Assembly (NCBI GenBank): GCA_007128525.1
Contig: SKXG01000413.1
Coordinates: 1 to 6,817 of the forward strand
Length of the DNA: 6,817 nucleotides
DNA from: Pseudomonadales bacterium
Lineage (GTDB): Bacteria; Pseudomonadota; Gammaproteobacteria; Pseudomonadales; Azotimanducaceae
Reading direction: 5' to 3'
Every line of letters starts with the position of its first letter. Within the stretch, counting starts at the first letter, position 1. The notes under the pieces were generated by a model, which had not been told where the DNA came from, did no database searches, and saw only the letters and a program-made list of their open reading frames with translations. Positions 1 through 5,482 of this stretch are shown piece by piece. Position numbers and translations under genes: made by a program.

Positions 1-654
1 CTGCAGCGTATGCTCGAGGGTGACCCGTCGATCAGTGTCATTGGTGAAGCCGAGAACGGCGAAGACGGCATCCAGCTGACCCGGGAGCTGGATCCGGACG
101 TGGTCCTGATGGACCTCCGCATGCCTGGCATCGGCGGCCTGGAGGCCACGCGTCGCTTGACCCAGAATGGGGCACGAACGCGGGTTCTGGTCGTGTCGGC
201 CTGCGATGACGAGCCCTTTCCGGCCCACGCCATCAAGGCCGGCGCTTCAGGCTTTCTGACCAAGAGCACGACCCAGTCAGAGCTCAGTACGGCGATTCGC
301 AAGACGCATCAGGGGCAGCGCTACATGTGCAACAAAGTGGCGCAGCAGCTGGCACTGCGGGCATTCGAGGATGCGCCGGCCTGTCTGTTTGAGCAGCTCT
401 CCAGCCGGGAGATGCAAATCGCTCTGATGATCGCGAACTGCCACCGGGTCAACGATATCTCGGCCCAGCTGCACTTGAGCCCGAAGACGGTCAACAGTTA
501 CCGCTATCGGATCTTCGAGAAGCTGGGTGTGGCCAGTGACGTTGAGCTGGCATTGATGGCGGCGCGCAAAGGCATGGTACGCAATGCTGATGATGAGCGT
601 TCGCTGGGACTGGATGTTTCGTCCGGTTCGTCACTGAAGGCGGACGAGCGCTGA
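1..654 (+). CDS. gacA: GacA/UvrY-type response regulator, 5' end cut by window edge
   Basis: Partial LuxR/FixJ-class response regulator. The frame is open from base 1; the ATG at 10 is internal, since by comparison with GacA about 16–18 N-terminal residues, including the acidic Asp pair of the receiver, lie outside the window. The phospho-acceptor Asp is in VVLMDLRMPG (codon at 112–114). The conserved Ser/Thr is in VVSA and the Lys in GFLTK. The C-terminal LuxR-type helix-turn-helix spans about bases 397–580, with LSPKTVNSYRYRIFEKL closely matching GacA. In this family the partner sensor is GacS/BarA, and the usual output is transcription of CsrA/RsmA-titrating small RNAs; that pathway is family knowledge, not seen here. 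After the usual GacA end (…GMV) there are about 24 extra residues rich in Ser, Asp and Glu. The gene lies 42 bases before uvrC, the classical uvrY-uvrC order, which strengthens the assignment. Confidence 0.93.
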   Translation: MQRMLEGDPSISVIGEAENGEDGIQLTRELDPDVVLMDLRMPGIGGLEATRRLTQNGARTRVLVVSACDDEPFPAHAIKAGASGFLTKSTTQSELSTAIRKTHQGQRYMCNKVAQQLALRAFEDAPACLFEQLSSREMQIALMIANCHRVNDISAQLHLSPKTVNSYRYRIFEKLGVASDVELALMAARKGMVRNADDERSLGLDVSSGSSLKADER

Positions 655-660
655 CCCCGC

Positions 661-689
661 TTGACGCATGGCCGGGCCCGGCATAGGGT
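661..689 (+). promoter_or_regulatory. Candidate sigma-70 promoter for uvrC, nearly leaderless
   Basis: TTGACG (661–666, 5 of 6 to the -35 consensus), a 17-base spacer, and TAGGGT (684–689, keeping the key T, A and final T of the -10). The expected transcription start, about 7 bases downstream, falls at about 696, directly beside the uvrC ATG at 697. The -35 lies 6 bases after the gacA stop. The -10 is weak, so this is a prediction only; uvrC could also be read from the upstream operon. Confidence 0.35.
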
Positions 690-696
690 CGCGGCC

Positions 697-2571
697 ATGC
701 AGCACCCCGACGCCCCCGAATCCACATCGTCCGACGACACCAGCGAGCCAGCCGGCGAGGATCGGCTGACGGCACGGCTGCAGGCGTTGCCGGGGCGGCC
801 CGGCGTTTATCGTATGCTGGCGGCAGATGGCGAGGTTCTGTACGTCGGCAAGGCGCGCCATCTGAAGAACCGGGTCAGCAGCTACTTTCGGGGCAAGGCG
901 CTGACCGCCAAGACCATGGCTCTGGTCAACCGAATTGCAGACATCGAGATCACGGTGACCAGCAGCGAGACTGAAGCGCTGCTGCTCGAGCAGAGTCTGA
1001 TCAAATCGCTGCGGCCGCCGTACAACATCCTGCTCCGGGATGACAAATCCTATCCGTACGTGCGAATTTCCAATCACCCCGAATATCCCCAGCTCGGCTT
1101 CTATCGCGGCAGCCGGCAGGGCGGGGGGCGCTACTACGGCCCCTATCCCAGTTCCAGCGCCGTGCGCGAGAGCCTGCACATCCTGCAGCGCCTGTTTCAG
1201 CTTCGATCCTGCGAAGACAGCTATTTCAACAACCGCTCCAGGCCCTGCCTGCAATACCAGATTGGACGCTGCAGCGCGCCCTGTGTCGGCCTGATCAGCC
1301 CGGAAGACTATGCCCGCGACCTGCGTCTTGCCGAGCTGTTTCTGCAGGGTCGCAATCAGCAGATTCTCGATGAGTTCAAGGCGGCCATGGAAACCGCTGC
1401 GGCCGAGCTGGCCTTCGAGAAGGCCGCCACCTACCGCGATCAGATCGCGAAGCTGCGCAAGATACAGGAGCAGCAATATGTCCACACCAGTGGCGGCAGC
1501 GCTGATGCCTTTGCCGTGGCCATGGGTGGCGGGTTGGTCTGCGTACACGGCCTCTTTATCCGGGGCGGTCGCCTGCTAGGCCACCGCAGCTGGTTTCCGC
1601 GTGACGAACTGGCGGAAGACCCGGCCACGGCGCTGGCTGATTTTCTGTCACAGTTCTATCTCGGCGGTGTTGAGCGCGATCTGCCCGCTCAGATTTTGCT
1701 GACCGAGGCCATTGAGGATGCCGATGTGCTCAGTGCTGCGCTGGCCAGCCGTTATGGCAGCCGTGTGCAACTGCAGTCGCGGGTCCGTGGGCCGCGGGCG
1801 CGCTGGTTGCAGATGGCGCATGAGAACGCCGAGCTGAGCCTGAATGCACAAATCGCCGATCGCAAGAACGTCTATGGCCGCTTTCTGGCCTTACAGGAAG
1901 GCCTCGGGCTCGCCGCGCTGCCGGAGCGACTGGAGTGTTTCGACATCAGTCACTCCCGTGGTGAAGCCACAGTGGCGTCCTGTGTCGTATTCGACACCAA
2001 CGGGCCCCTGAAGTCGGACTATCGGCGCTTCAATATCGAGGGCATTGAGCCCGGCGACGACTATGCCGCCATGGCGCAGGCACTGACGCGCCGCTACCGT
2101 CGCCTGAAGGACGGAGAAGGCCGCTTGCCGGATCTGCTGATCATCGACGGCGGCAAGGGGCAGCTTGGCATCGCACGGGAGGTGCTGGCTGACCTGCAGG
2201 TGCAGGGTGTGCAGCTGTTGGGCATCGCCAAAGGCCCTGGACGCAAGCCCGGTCTGGAGACGATCCATCTGGATGGCCAGGGAGAGATCCGGCTGCCACC
2301 AACCGGCCCGGCGATGCACCTGTTGCAGCACATCCGCGATGAAGCACACCGGTTTGCGATTACCGGCCATCGACAGCGACGCCAGAAAAGCCGCACGGTC
2401 TCGACCATCGACGCCATCCCCGGCATCGGCCCGAAACGCAAACGCGAGCTGCTGCGACACTTTGGCAGCGTGTCGGCGTTGCAGGGCGCCAGCGTTGAAG
2501 AAATTGCCAAACTGCCCGGCATCAGCCGCAAGCTGGCCGAGACCATTTACAGCGCCACGCACCCCCAGTAG
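697..2571 (+). CDS. uvrC: UvrABC system protein C (excinuclease ABC subunit C)
   Basis: 624-residue UvrC, close to the usual 610 or so. It makes the 3' and 5' incisions around DNA lesions after UvrA/UvrB loading. Domains in order: GIY-YIG nuclease (GVY at 36–38, YVG at 49–51, K52); four Cys at 172, 184, 192 and 196, with the same spacing as the E. coli iron-sulfur cysteines; UVR/UvrB-binding helix at about 220–258; RNase H-like 5' nuclease with Asp in CFDISHS (D416), GDDYAAM and LIIDGGKGQL (D484), and His in DEAHRFA (H551); then tandem helix-hairpin-helix (IPGIGPKRKRELL about 574–586 and LPGISRKLAETI about 606–617). All key residues look intact. I chose ATG 697; an in-frame TTG at 661 would add 12 residues but coincides with the predicted -35 box. 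No Shine-Dalgarno sequence precedes 697. The conserved neighbours gacA and pgsA support the call. Confidence 0.97.
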   Translation: MQHPDAPESTSSDDTSEPAGEDRLTARLQALPGRPGVYRMLAADGEVLYVGKARHLKNRVSSYFRGKALTAKTMALVNRIADIEITVTSSETEALLLEQSLIKSLRPPYNILLRDDKSYPYVRISNHPEYPQLGFYRGSRQGGGRYYGPYPSSSAVRESLHILQRLFQLRSCEDSYFNNRSRPCLQYQIGRCSAPCVGLISPEDYARDLRLAELFLQGRNQQILDEFKAAMETAAAELAFEKAATYRDQIAKLRKIQEQQYVHTSGGSADAFAVAMGGGLVCVHGLFIRGGRLLGHRSWFPRDELAEDPATALADFLSQFYLGGVERDLPAQILLTEAIEDADVLSAALASRYGSRVQLQSRVRGPRARWLQMAHENAELSLNAQIADRKNVYGRFLALQEGLGLAALPERLECFDISHSRGEATVASCVVFDTNGPLKSDYRRFNIEGIEPGDDYAAMAQALTRRYRRLKDGEGRLPDLLIIDGGKGQLGIAREVLADLQVQGVQLLGIAKGPGRKPGLETIHLDGQGEIRLPPTGPAMHLLQHIRDEAHRFAITGHRQRRQKSRTVSTIDAIPGIGPKRKRELLRHFGSVSALQGASVEEIAKLPGISRKLAETIYSATHPQ

Positions 2572-2590
2572 CGGTTTCTCAAGTCTGTCC

Positions 2591-2620
2591 GTGACATCCG
2601 AGCCGCCGCATCCCTACAAT
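2591..2620 (+). promoter_or_regulatory. Candidate sigma-70 promoter for pgsA
   Basis: GTGACA (2591–2596, 5 of 6), an 18-base spacer and TACAAT (2615–2620, 5 of 6). The expected start is near 2627, after the in-frame ATG at 2619 and before the ATGs at 2637, 2640 and 2649. This argues that translation begins at one of the later codons. No intrinsic terminator is visible between uvrC and this site, so read-through from uvrC is also possible. Confidence 0.5.
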
Positions 2621-2648
2621 GGCCGTCTGCCGTCCTATGATGTCCGCT

Positions 2649-3227
2649 ATGAATACGCCAACGCTGTTCACCGTTGCCCGAATGGTGCTGATTCCGGTTT
2701 TTATCCTGGTTTACATCATCCCAGGCGCATGGAGCTACCCGGCTTCTGCCATTCTGTTCGCGATTGCCGCGCTGACCGACTGGTTTGACGGCTATCTTGC
2801 GCGGCGGCTGAATCAGACCACACGCTTTGGCGCCTTTCTGGACCCGGTGGCCGACAAATTGATCGTAGTTGCTGCGCTGGTGTTGCTCATTGGCGCCCAT
2901 GGCAACCTGCTGCTCAGTCTGGCCGGGCTGGTGATCATCGGCAGGGAAATCGTGGTTTCGGCGCTGCGCGAGTGGATGGCCGAGATGAATCGGCGCGGCA
3001 TTATCGCCGTGTCCTGGCTGGGCAAGGTGAAGACGACCGTGCAGATCATTGCCACCATTGTGTTATTGGCCTTTCCGCCGGACCTGTCGCGCCCCATGGT
3101 TTGGATCGGCTATGTGCTGATCTATGCCGCAGCCGGCCTGACCCTGTGGTCGATGATCCTGTACCTGAGAGCGGCCTGGCCGGCACTTAGAAGCGGATTA
3201 CGCCCGGATACCGGCAGCAGCGGCTGA
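2649..3227 (+). CDS. pgsA: CDP-diacylglycerol–glycerol-3-phosphate 3-phosphatidyltransferase
   Basis: 192-residue integral membrane enzyme that makes phosphatidylglycerophosphate from CDP-diacylglycerol and glycerol-3-phosphate, the committed step to phosphatidylglycerol and cardiolipin in the inner membrane. The CDP-alcohol phosphotransferase signature DGx2ARx8Gx3Dx3D is complete: D47, G48, A51, R52, G61, D65, D69, with the additional D44 before it. Hydrophobic segments lie at about 8–25, 30–43, 71–98, 129–142 and 150–174. Start: the frame is open from an ATG at 2619, with further ATGs at 2637, 2640 and 2649. I prefer 2649 because MNTPTLFTVARMVLIP aligns with the usual PgsA N-terminus and because the predicted -10 overlaps the 2619 codon. 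No good Shine-Dalgarno sequence precedes any of them. Position between uvrC and the tRNA cluster is the classical gammaproteobacterial arrangement. Confidence 0.95.
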   Translation: MNTPTLFTVARMVLIPVFILVYIIPGAWSYPASAILFAIAALTDWFDGYLARRLNQTTRFGAFLDPVADKLIVVAALVLLIGAHGNLLLSLAGLVIIGREIVVSALREWMAEMNRRGIIAVSWLGKVKTTVQIIATIVLLAFPPDLSRPMVWIGYVLIYAAAGLTLWSMILYLRAAWPALRSGLRPDTGSSG

Positions 3228-3234
3228 TTCGAGG

Positions 3235-3264
3235 TTTCCCTGGTCCGGCGGATTCCTATAGAAT
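3235..3264 (+). promoter_or_regulatory. Promoter of the tRNA-Cys/tRNA-Leu unit
   Basis: The -10 is TATAGA (3257–3262) or the overlapping TAGAAT (3259–3264, 5 of 6). A poor -35, TTTCCC (3235–3240), lies 16 bases before the former. The expected start near 3270 gives a leader of about 8 bases before the tRNA at 3278. The stretch after the -10 is GCCGGGCC, a G+C-rich discriminator typical of stringently (ppGpp) controlled stable-RNA promoters. Confidence 0.5.
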
Positions 3265-3277
3265 GCCGGGCCTTCAG

Positions 3278-3351
3278 GGCTGGGTGGCAGAGTGGTTATG
3301 CCCGCGACTGCAACTCGCGTTACATCGGTTCGATTCCGTTCCCAGCCTCCA
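3278..3351 (+). tRNA. tRNA-Cys (anticodon GCA)
   Basis: 74-base class I tRNA. The acceptor arm GGCTGGG (3278–3284) pairs with CCCAGCC (3341–3347), followed by discriminator T, as expected for tRNA-Cys, and an encoded CCA (3349–3351). The anticodon stem CGCGA/TCGCG encloses the loop CTGCAAC with GCA at 3310–3312. The T arm is CGGTTCGATTCCG. It is the equivalent of E. coli cysT and lies 50 bases after pgsA. The tRNA-Gly that comes first in the homologous cluster is absent. Confidence 0.97.
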
Positions 3352-3388
3352 ATATTGCAGCCCACCGTAGTACCTTAACCGCACTCCT

Positions 3389-3475
3389 GCGGGTGTGGTG
3401 AAATTGGTAGACACATCAGACTTAAAATCTGAAGGCCGCAAGGCCGTGCCGGTTCGAGTCCGGCCACCCGCACCA
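3389..3475 (+). tRNA. tRNA-Leu (anticodon TAA)
   Basis: 87-base class II tRNA with a long variable arm (GGCCGCAAGGCC region). The acceptor arm GCGGGTG (3389–3395) pairs with CACCCGC (3465–3471), then discriminator A and encoded CCA (3473–3475). The anticodon stem TCAGA/TCTGA encloses CTTAAAA, with TAA at 3423–3425. The D-loop GAAATTGGTAGAC and T arm CCGGTTCGAGTCCGG are standard. It reads UUA/UUG codons and corresponds to E. coli leuZ. Only 37 bases separate it from tRNA-Cys with no promoter evident, so the two are probably cotranscribed. Confidence 0.98.
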
Positions 3476-3550
3476 GTCCAATCAGCCCGTTCCGTTTAAT
3501 CGCGTTATTCCACGCCGGTGGGCGACATCGAAGGCGTTTGGTGGCACGCT

Positions 3551-3567
3551 GCGCTGCCTGGTAGCGC
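3551..3567. repeat. Short hairpin between tRNA-Leu and the small acidic gene
   Basis: GCGCT (3551–3555) and AGCGC (3563–3567) form a 5-bp stem around a 7-base loop, beginning 4 bases beyond the stop codon of the minus-strand small gene. There is no T tract on either strand, so it is at best a weak or Rho-assisted 3' end. The rest of 3476–3570 shows no other feature. Confidence 0.2.
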
Positions 3568-3570
3568 GCC

Positions 3571-3777
3571 TCAGGCGGCTTCCACTTGCTCAGCATCCAG
3601 GTTGGGATCCATATACAGCGCAACCCCTTCGAAGCCAACCGGCTGGTTCGAACGCCGTCCGCAGATTGCGGTGTAGATGTCCTCGCTGACCCGCAACTCC
3701 TCGGGCAAATATCCGGTGTCTTCCTCCGTCGCCAGGCAATGTGCCCGGACCAGCTCCTCTGCCTCTGTCCTCTCCAT
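3571..3777 (-). CDS. Hypothetical small acidic protein (68 aa)
   Basis: I do not recognise this protein. It has 68 residues with 16 Asp/Glu against 5 Arg and no Lys, a net charge near -11, two Cys (14 and 39), no signal peptide and no membrane segment. The N-terminal part (MERTEAEELVRAHCLATEE) looks helical; the middle reads LPEELRVSEDIYTAI. It is judged real because ATG 3777 has an AGGA Shine-Dalgarno sequence (plus-strand 3787–3790) at 9 bases, because a good promoter lies behind it (TTGACG and TATAAC, minus strand), and because the reading frame fills the gap between the tRNA cluster and the dehydratase operon. Its size and acidity would fit a small regulator or adaptor, but that is speculation. 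It converges on the tRNA pair and diverges from the MaoC-like operon. Confidence 0.7.
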   Translation of the reverse strand: MERTEAEELVRAHCLATEEDTGYLPEELRVSEDIYTAICGRRSNQPVGFEGVALYMDPNLDAEQVEAA

Positions 3778-3806
3778 GGATGATTTTCCTGTTTGTCATT
3801 GGTGCA

Positions 3807-3836
3807 TTGGGTTCGCAAGGGGAGGCTAGTTATACT
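3807..3836 (+). promoter_or_regulatory. Promoter of the MaoC-like dehydratase operon
   Basis: TTGGGT (3807–3812, 3 of 6), an 18-base spacer and TATACT (3831–3836, 5 of 6). The expected start is near 3843, giving a leader of about 33 bases that contains a very strong Shine-Dalgarno sequence. The weak -35 suggests either low activity or activator dependence. It overlaps the divergent promoter of the small acidic gene. Confidence 0.45.
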
Positions 3837-3856
3837 CAGGCGCAAGCTGTCGTCAA
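3829..3856 (-). promoter_or_regulatory. Promoter of the small acidic gene (divergent)
   Basis: On the minus strand: TTGACG (plus 3851–3856, 5 of 6), a 16-base spacer, and TATAAC (plus 3829–3834, 5 of 6). The expected start near 3822 gives a leader of about 45 bases before ATG 3777. The -10 shares four base pairs with the -10 of the opposing promoter. Confidence 0.5.
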
Positions 3857-3862
3857 ACCATC

Positions 3863-3870
3863 AGGGGAGG
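3863..3870 (+). promoter_or_regulatory. Strong ribosome binding site deciding the start at 3876
   Basis: AGGGGAGG, 5 bases before ATG 3876. The frame stays open upstream to an ATG at 3741, but that region lies opposite the small acidic gene and before the predicted promoter, so this site fixes the real start at 3876. Confidence 0.8.
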
Positions 3871-3875
3871 TGCTT

Positions 3876-4370
3876 ATGCCGGAAGCGGCGAAATCCTTGG
3901 TGACGCCGGATATGGAAGAGCGTAAAGGCGTCTGGGGTAACGAGCGGACATCCTATCCGGTGTCCGAATCCGATATACGCAAGTGGGCCATTGCGACCTA
4001 TTGGCCGGAGACGCCACCACGGCTGTTCTGGGATGCGGACTACGCAGCCACAACGCGCTGGGGCGGCATCGTCGCGCCCATGGACTTCAACCCCTTTGCC
4101 TGGCCGCCGGAGCGGCCCCAGATGCGCGCGGCTGGTGCGGCGCAGGCGCGGAGTGGGCGGCGCCTGACGGTCATGAATGGCGGTCAGACGGATACCTACG
4201 GCGCGCGGATGCGTCCCGGTGATGTGATCCGGTCTCGCTCCCGGTTGCGGGACTGGGAAGAGCGTCAGGGTCGGCTGGGTCAGACGCTGTTCGTGTATCA
4301 GGAAACCGAGTGGCACAACCAGAAGGACGAGCTGGTCCGGCGCCGCGTGTCGATCAGCATTCGTTATTGA
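3876..4370 (+). CDS. MaoC-like (FAS1-type) dehydratase, N-terminal/structural subunit
   Basis: 164-residue cytoplasmic protein resembling the N-terminal hot-dog dehydratase half (FAS1-like dehydratase/MaoC N-terminal type). Family-like features are YPVSESDIRKWAIATYW (27–43), where the helix preceding the active-site loop begins, and RWGGIVAPMDFNPFAW (61–76), the usual …GGxVAPPxF… segment after the central helix. After it come the strand-rich half and the MRPGDVIRSRSRL motif (112–124). The catalytic D/N-P-x-H hydratase signature is missing, as in known non-catalytic partners of heterodimeric hydratases. It lies 39 bases before a second MaoC-like gene that carries a His motif, so the pair most likely forms one enoyl/acyl-thioester hydratase. 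The substrate (fatty acyl, aromatic or terpenoid CoA, or ACP-bound) cannot be told from the sequence. The family is fairly sure; the subunit role is inference. Confidence 0.75.
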   Translation: MPEAAKSLVTPDMEERKGVWGNERTSYPVSESDIRKWAIATYWPETPPRLFWDADYAATTRWGGIVAPMDFNPFAWPPERPQMRAAGAAQARSGRRLTVMNGGQTDTYGARMRPGDVIRSRSRLRDWEERQGRLGQTLFVYQETEWHNQKDELVRRRVSISIRY

Positions 4371-4409
4371 TGGTGGTTACGGGTTGCAACGATTAACGGG
4401 GTACAAGCT

Positions 4410-4835
4410 ATGACGATCAACGTGACATTTGATGACGTCAACATAGGTGATGAAATACCGGCCTGGTCGCGCAAGACGGGCTTTATGGAGTGGAACCGCT
4501 ACGCCGCGGTCAATGATGAGTTCGTGCCGTTTCATATGGACGATGAGGCCGGCCGTGCCGCGAAAAACGAGCAGGGCGCCTTCGGCATGGGCAACCTGCG
4601 CTATGCCTACATCGTCAATGCATTGCAGGACTGGATCGGCGATGAAGGCGAGATTCGTGAAGTCGGCTGTCAGTACCGTGCCATCAACCAGAAAGGTGAT
4701 GTGCTGACGGTCACTGGCAAGGTAACCGACAAGAAGGAGGAGAACGGCGAGAAGCTCGTGTATCTCGATACCAACGTGGTGAATCAGGACGGGCAGGCCA
4801 CCTGTCCGGGGCATGCCATTGTGGTACTGCCTTGA
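4410..4835 (+). CDS. MaoC-like dehydratase, catalytic subunit
   Basis: 141-residue single hot-dog MaoC-type hydratase domain. After an N-terminal strand segment with the VNIGDEIP motif (10–17), the active-site region reads YAAVNDEFVPFHMDDE (31–46). Aligned on P40 and H42 with the (R)-hydratase signature G-D-x-N-P-x-H, Glu37 takes the place of the catalytic Asp and Val39 that of the Asn. Asp36 is one position off. QGAFGMGNLRYAYIVNAL (55–72) corresponds to the following active-site helix and oxyanion segment, with Gly59 and Gly61 in place of the common hG turn. The C-terminal half contains the usual strands (CQYRAINQKGDVLTVTGKV, 87–105). ATG 4410 follows a modest GGGG (4398–4401) at 8 bases. 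It probably pairs with the product of 3876–4370. The next gene overlaps its stop codon. Confidence 0.82.
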   Translation: MTINVTFDDVNIGDEIPAWSRKTGFMEWNRYAAVNDEFVPFHMDDEAGRAAKNEQGAFGMGNLRYAYIVNALQDWIGDEGEIREVGCQYRAINQKGDVLTVTGKVTDKKEENGEKLVYLDTNVVNQDGQATCPGHAIVVLP

Positions 4836-5482
4836 GTACTGCACCCGAGACCCATTCGGCTGAGGTGCTGGCGTTCTGGTTTGGCGATGCACTGGCATCG
4901 CCAGCCGAACTGCAGATTCAGAACCGGCTTTGGTTCGGCCTGGATCCGCACCGCCGCGCCGAGTTCGATGCCGCCATTGCGGCGCGCTTCGGCGACTGGC
5001 CGGATCGTGCGCTGGGCGGCGAATTCGACGACTGGCTCAGCAACCCGCTGGGACGTCTGGCCCTGATTCTGGTGCTCGATCAGTTCCCGCGGAACCTGTA
5101 CCGCGACAGTGCCCGAGCTTTCGCTTATGACGATCGAGCCCGCACCCTGACCGAAGAAGGCATCAGGCTACGACATGATCTCAGCCTGCACCCAGTGCAG
5201 GCTGCGTTTTTCTACCTTTCGTTGGAACATGCGGAGTCATTGGCCGCTCAGGATCAGGCCGTGCAGGCTTTCGAAGTACTGTGCGCGCGAACCGATGCCG
5301 ACTATCCCGAGTTCCTGCCCGCCGTTAGCGGTTATCTGGACTTTGCCCGCCGGCACCAGGCTGTGATTGCGCAGTTCGGGCGCTTTCCGCACCGGAATAC
5401 CGTCCTTGGACGGGACCCGACTCCGGAGGAGCAACGTTACTTGACGTCTGGCGGCGAGCGCTTCGGCAGCGCTCAGAGCTGA
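4832..5482 (+). CDS. DUF924 family protein
   Basis: 216-residue protein of the DUF924 family (helical, TPR-like fold; molecular function unknown to me). Hallmarks are VLAFWFGDA (12–20), LDQFPRNLYRDSARAFAYD (82–100), the HPVQAAFFYLSLEHAESLAAQD stretch (120–141) and the terminal FGRFPHRNTVLGR (182–194) followed by TPEEQRYL. Length is normal and the protein appears complete. The start is a TTG at 4832 whose last two bases belong to the TGA of the preceding dehydratase gene (TTGA), with no clear Shine-Dalgarno sequence, so translational coupling is likely. A GTG at codon 12 is too close to the conserved FWFGD motif to be preferred. It is the last gene of the 3876–5482 unit. Its 3' end overlaps the minus-strand DUF3108 gene by 10 bases. 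Confidence 0.88.
   Translation: MSTAPETHSAEVLAFWFGDALASPAELQIQNRLWFGLDPHRRAEFDAAIAARFGDWPDRALGGEFDDWLSNPLGRLALILVLDQFPRNLYRDSARAFAYDDRARTLTEEGIRLRHDLSLHPVQAAFFYLSLEHAESLAAQDQAVQAFEVLCARTDADYPEFLPAVSGYLDFARRHQAVIAQFGRFPHRNTVLGRDPTPEEQRYLTSGGERFGSAQS

Noticed and set aside
631..1548. Long minus-strand open frame (305 codons)
   Set aside because: It lies opposite uvrC, whose domains and catalytic residues are intact; the minus frame shows no family features and is a product of high G+C codon use.
1891..2562. Minus-strand open frame of 223 codons
   Set aside because: Opposite the uvrC nuclease and helix-hairpin-helix regions, with no Shine-Dalgarno sequence or recognisable motif.
2165..2788. 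Plus-strand open frame of 207 codons crossing the uvrC/pgsA border
   Set aside because: It is out of frame with both well-supported genes and has a composition (many Arg, Ser, Cys, Pro) typical of a shifted reading of G+C-rich coding DNA.
3375..3845. Minus-strand open frame of 156 codons covering the tRNA-Leu and the small acidic gene
   Set aside because: It runs across the complement of tRNA-Leu and conflicts with the 68-residue frame, which has the better start, Shine-Dalgarno sequence and promoter.
3741..3875. N-terminal extension of the first MaoC-like gene to the ATG at 3741
   Set aside because: The extension overlaps the divergent gene and the promoter, while AGGGGAGG directly precedes ATG 3876.
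4377..4898. Minus-strand open frame of 173 codons
   Set aside because: Opposite the second MaoC-like gene, which has clear family features; the minus frame has none.
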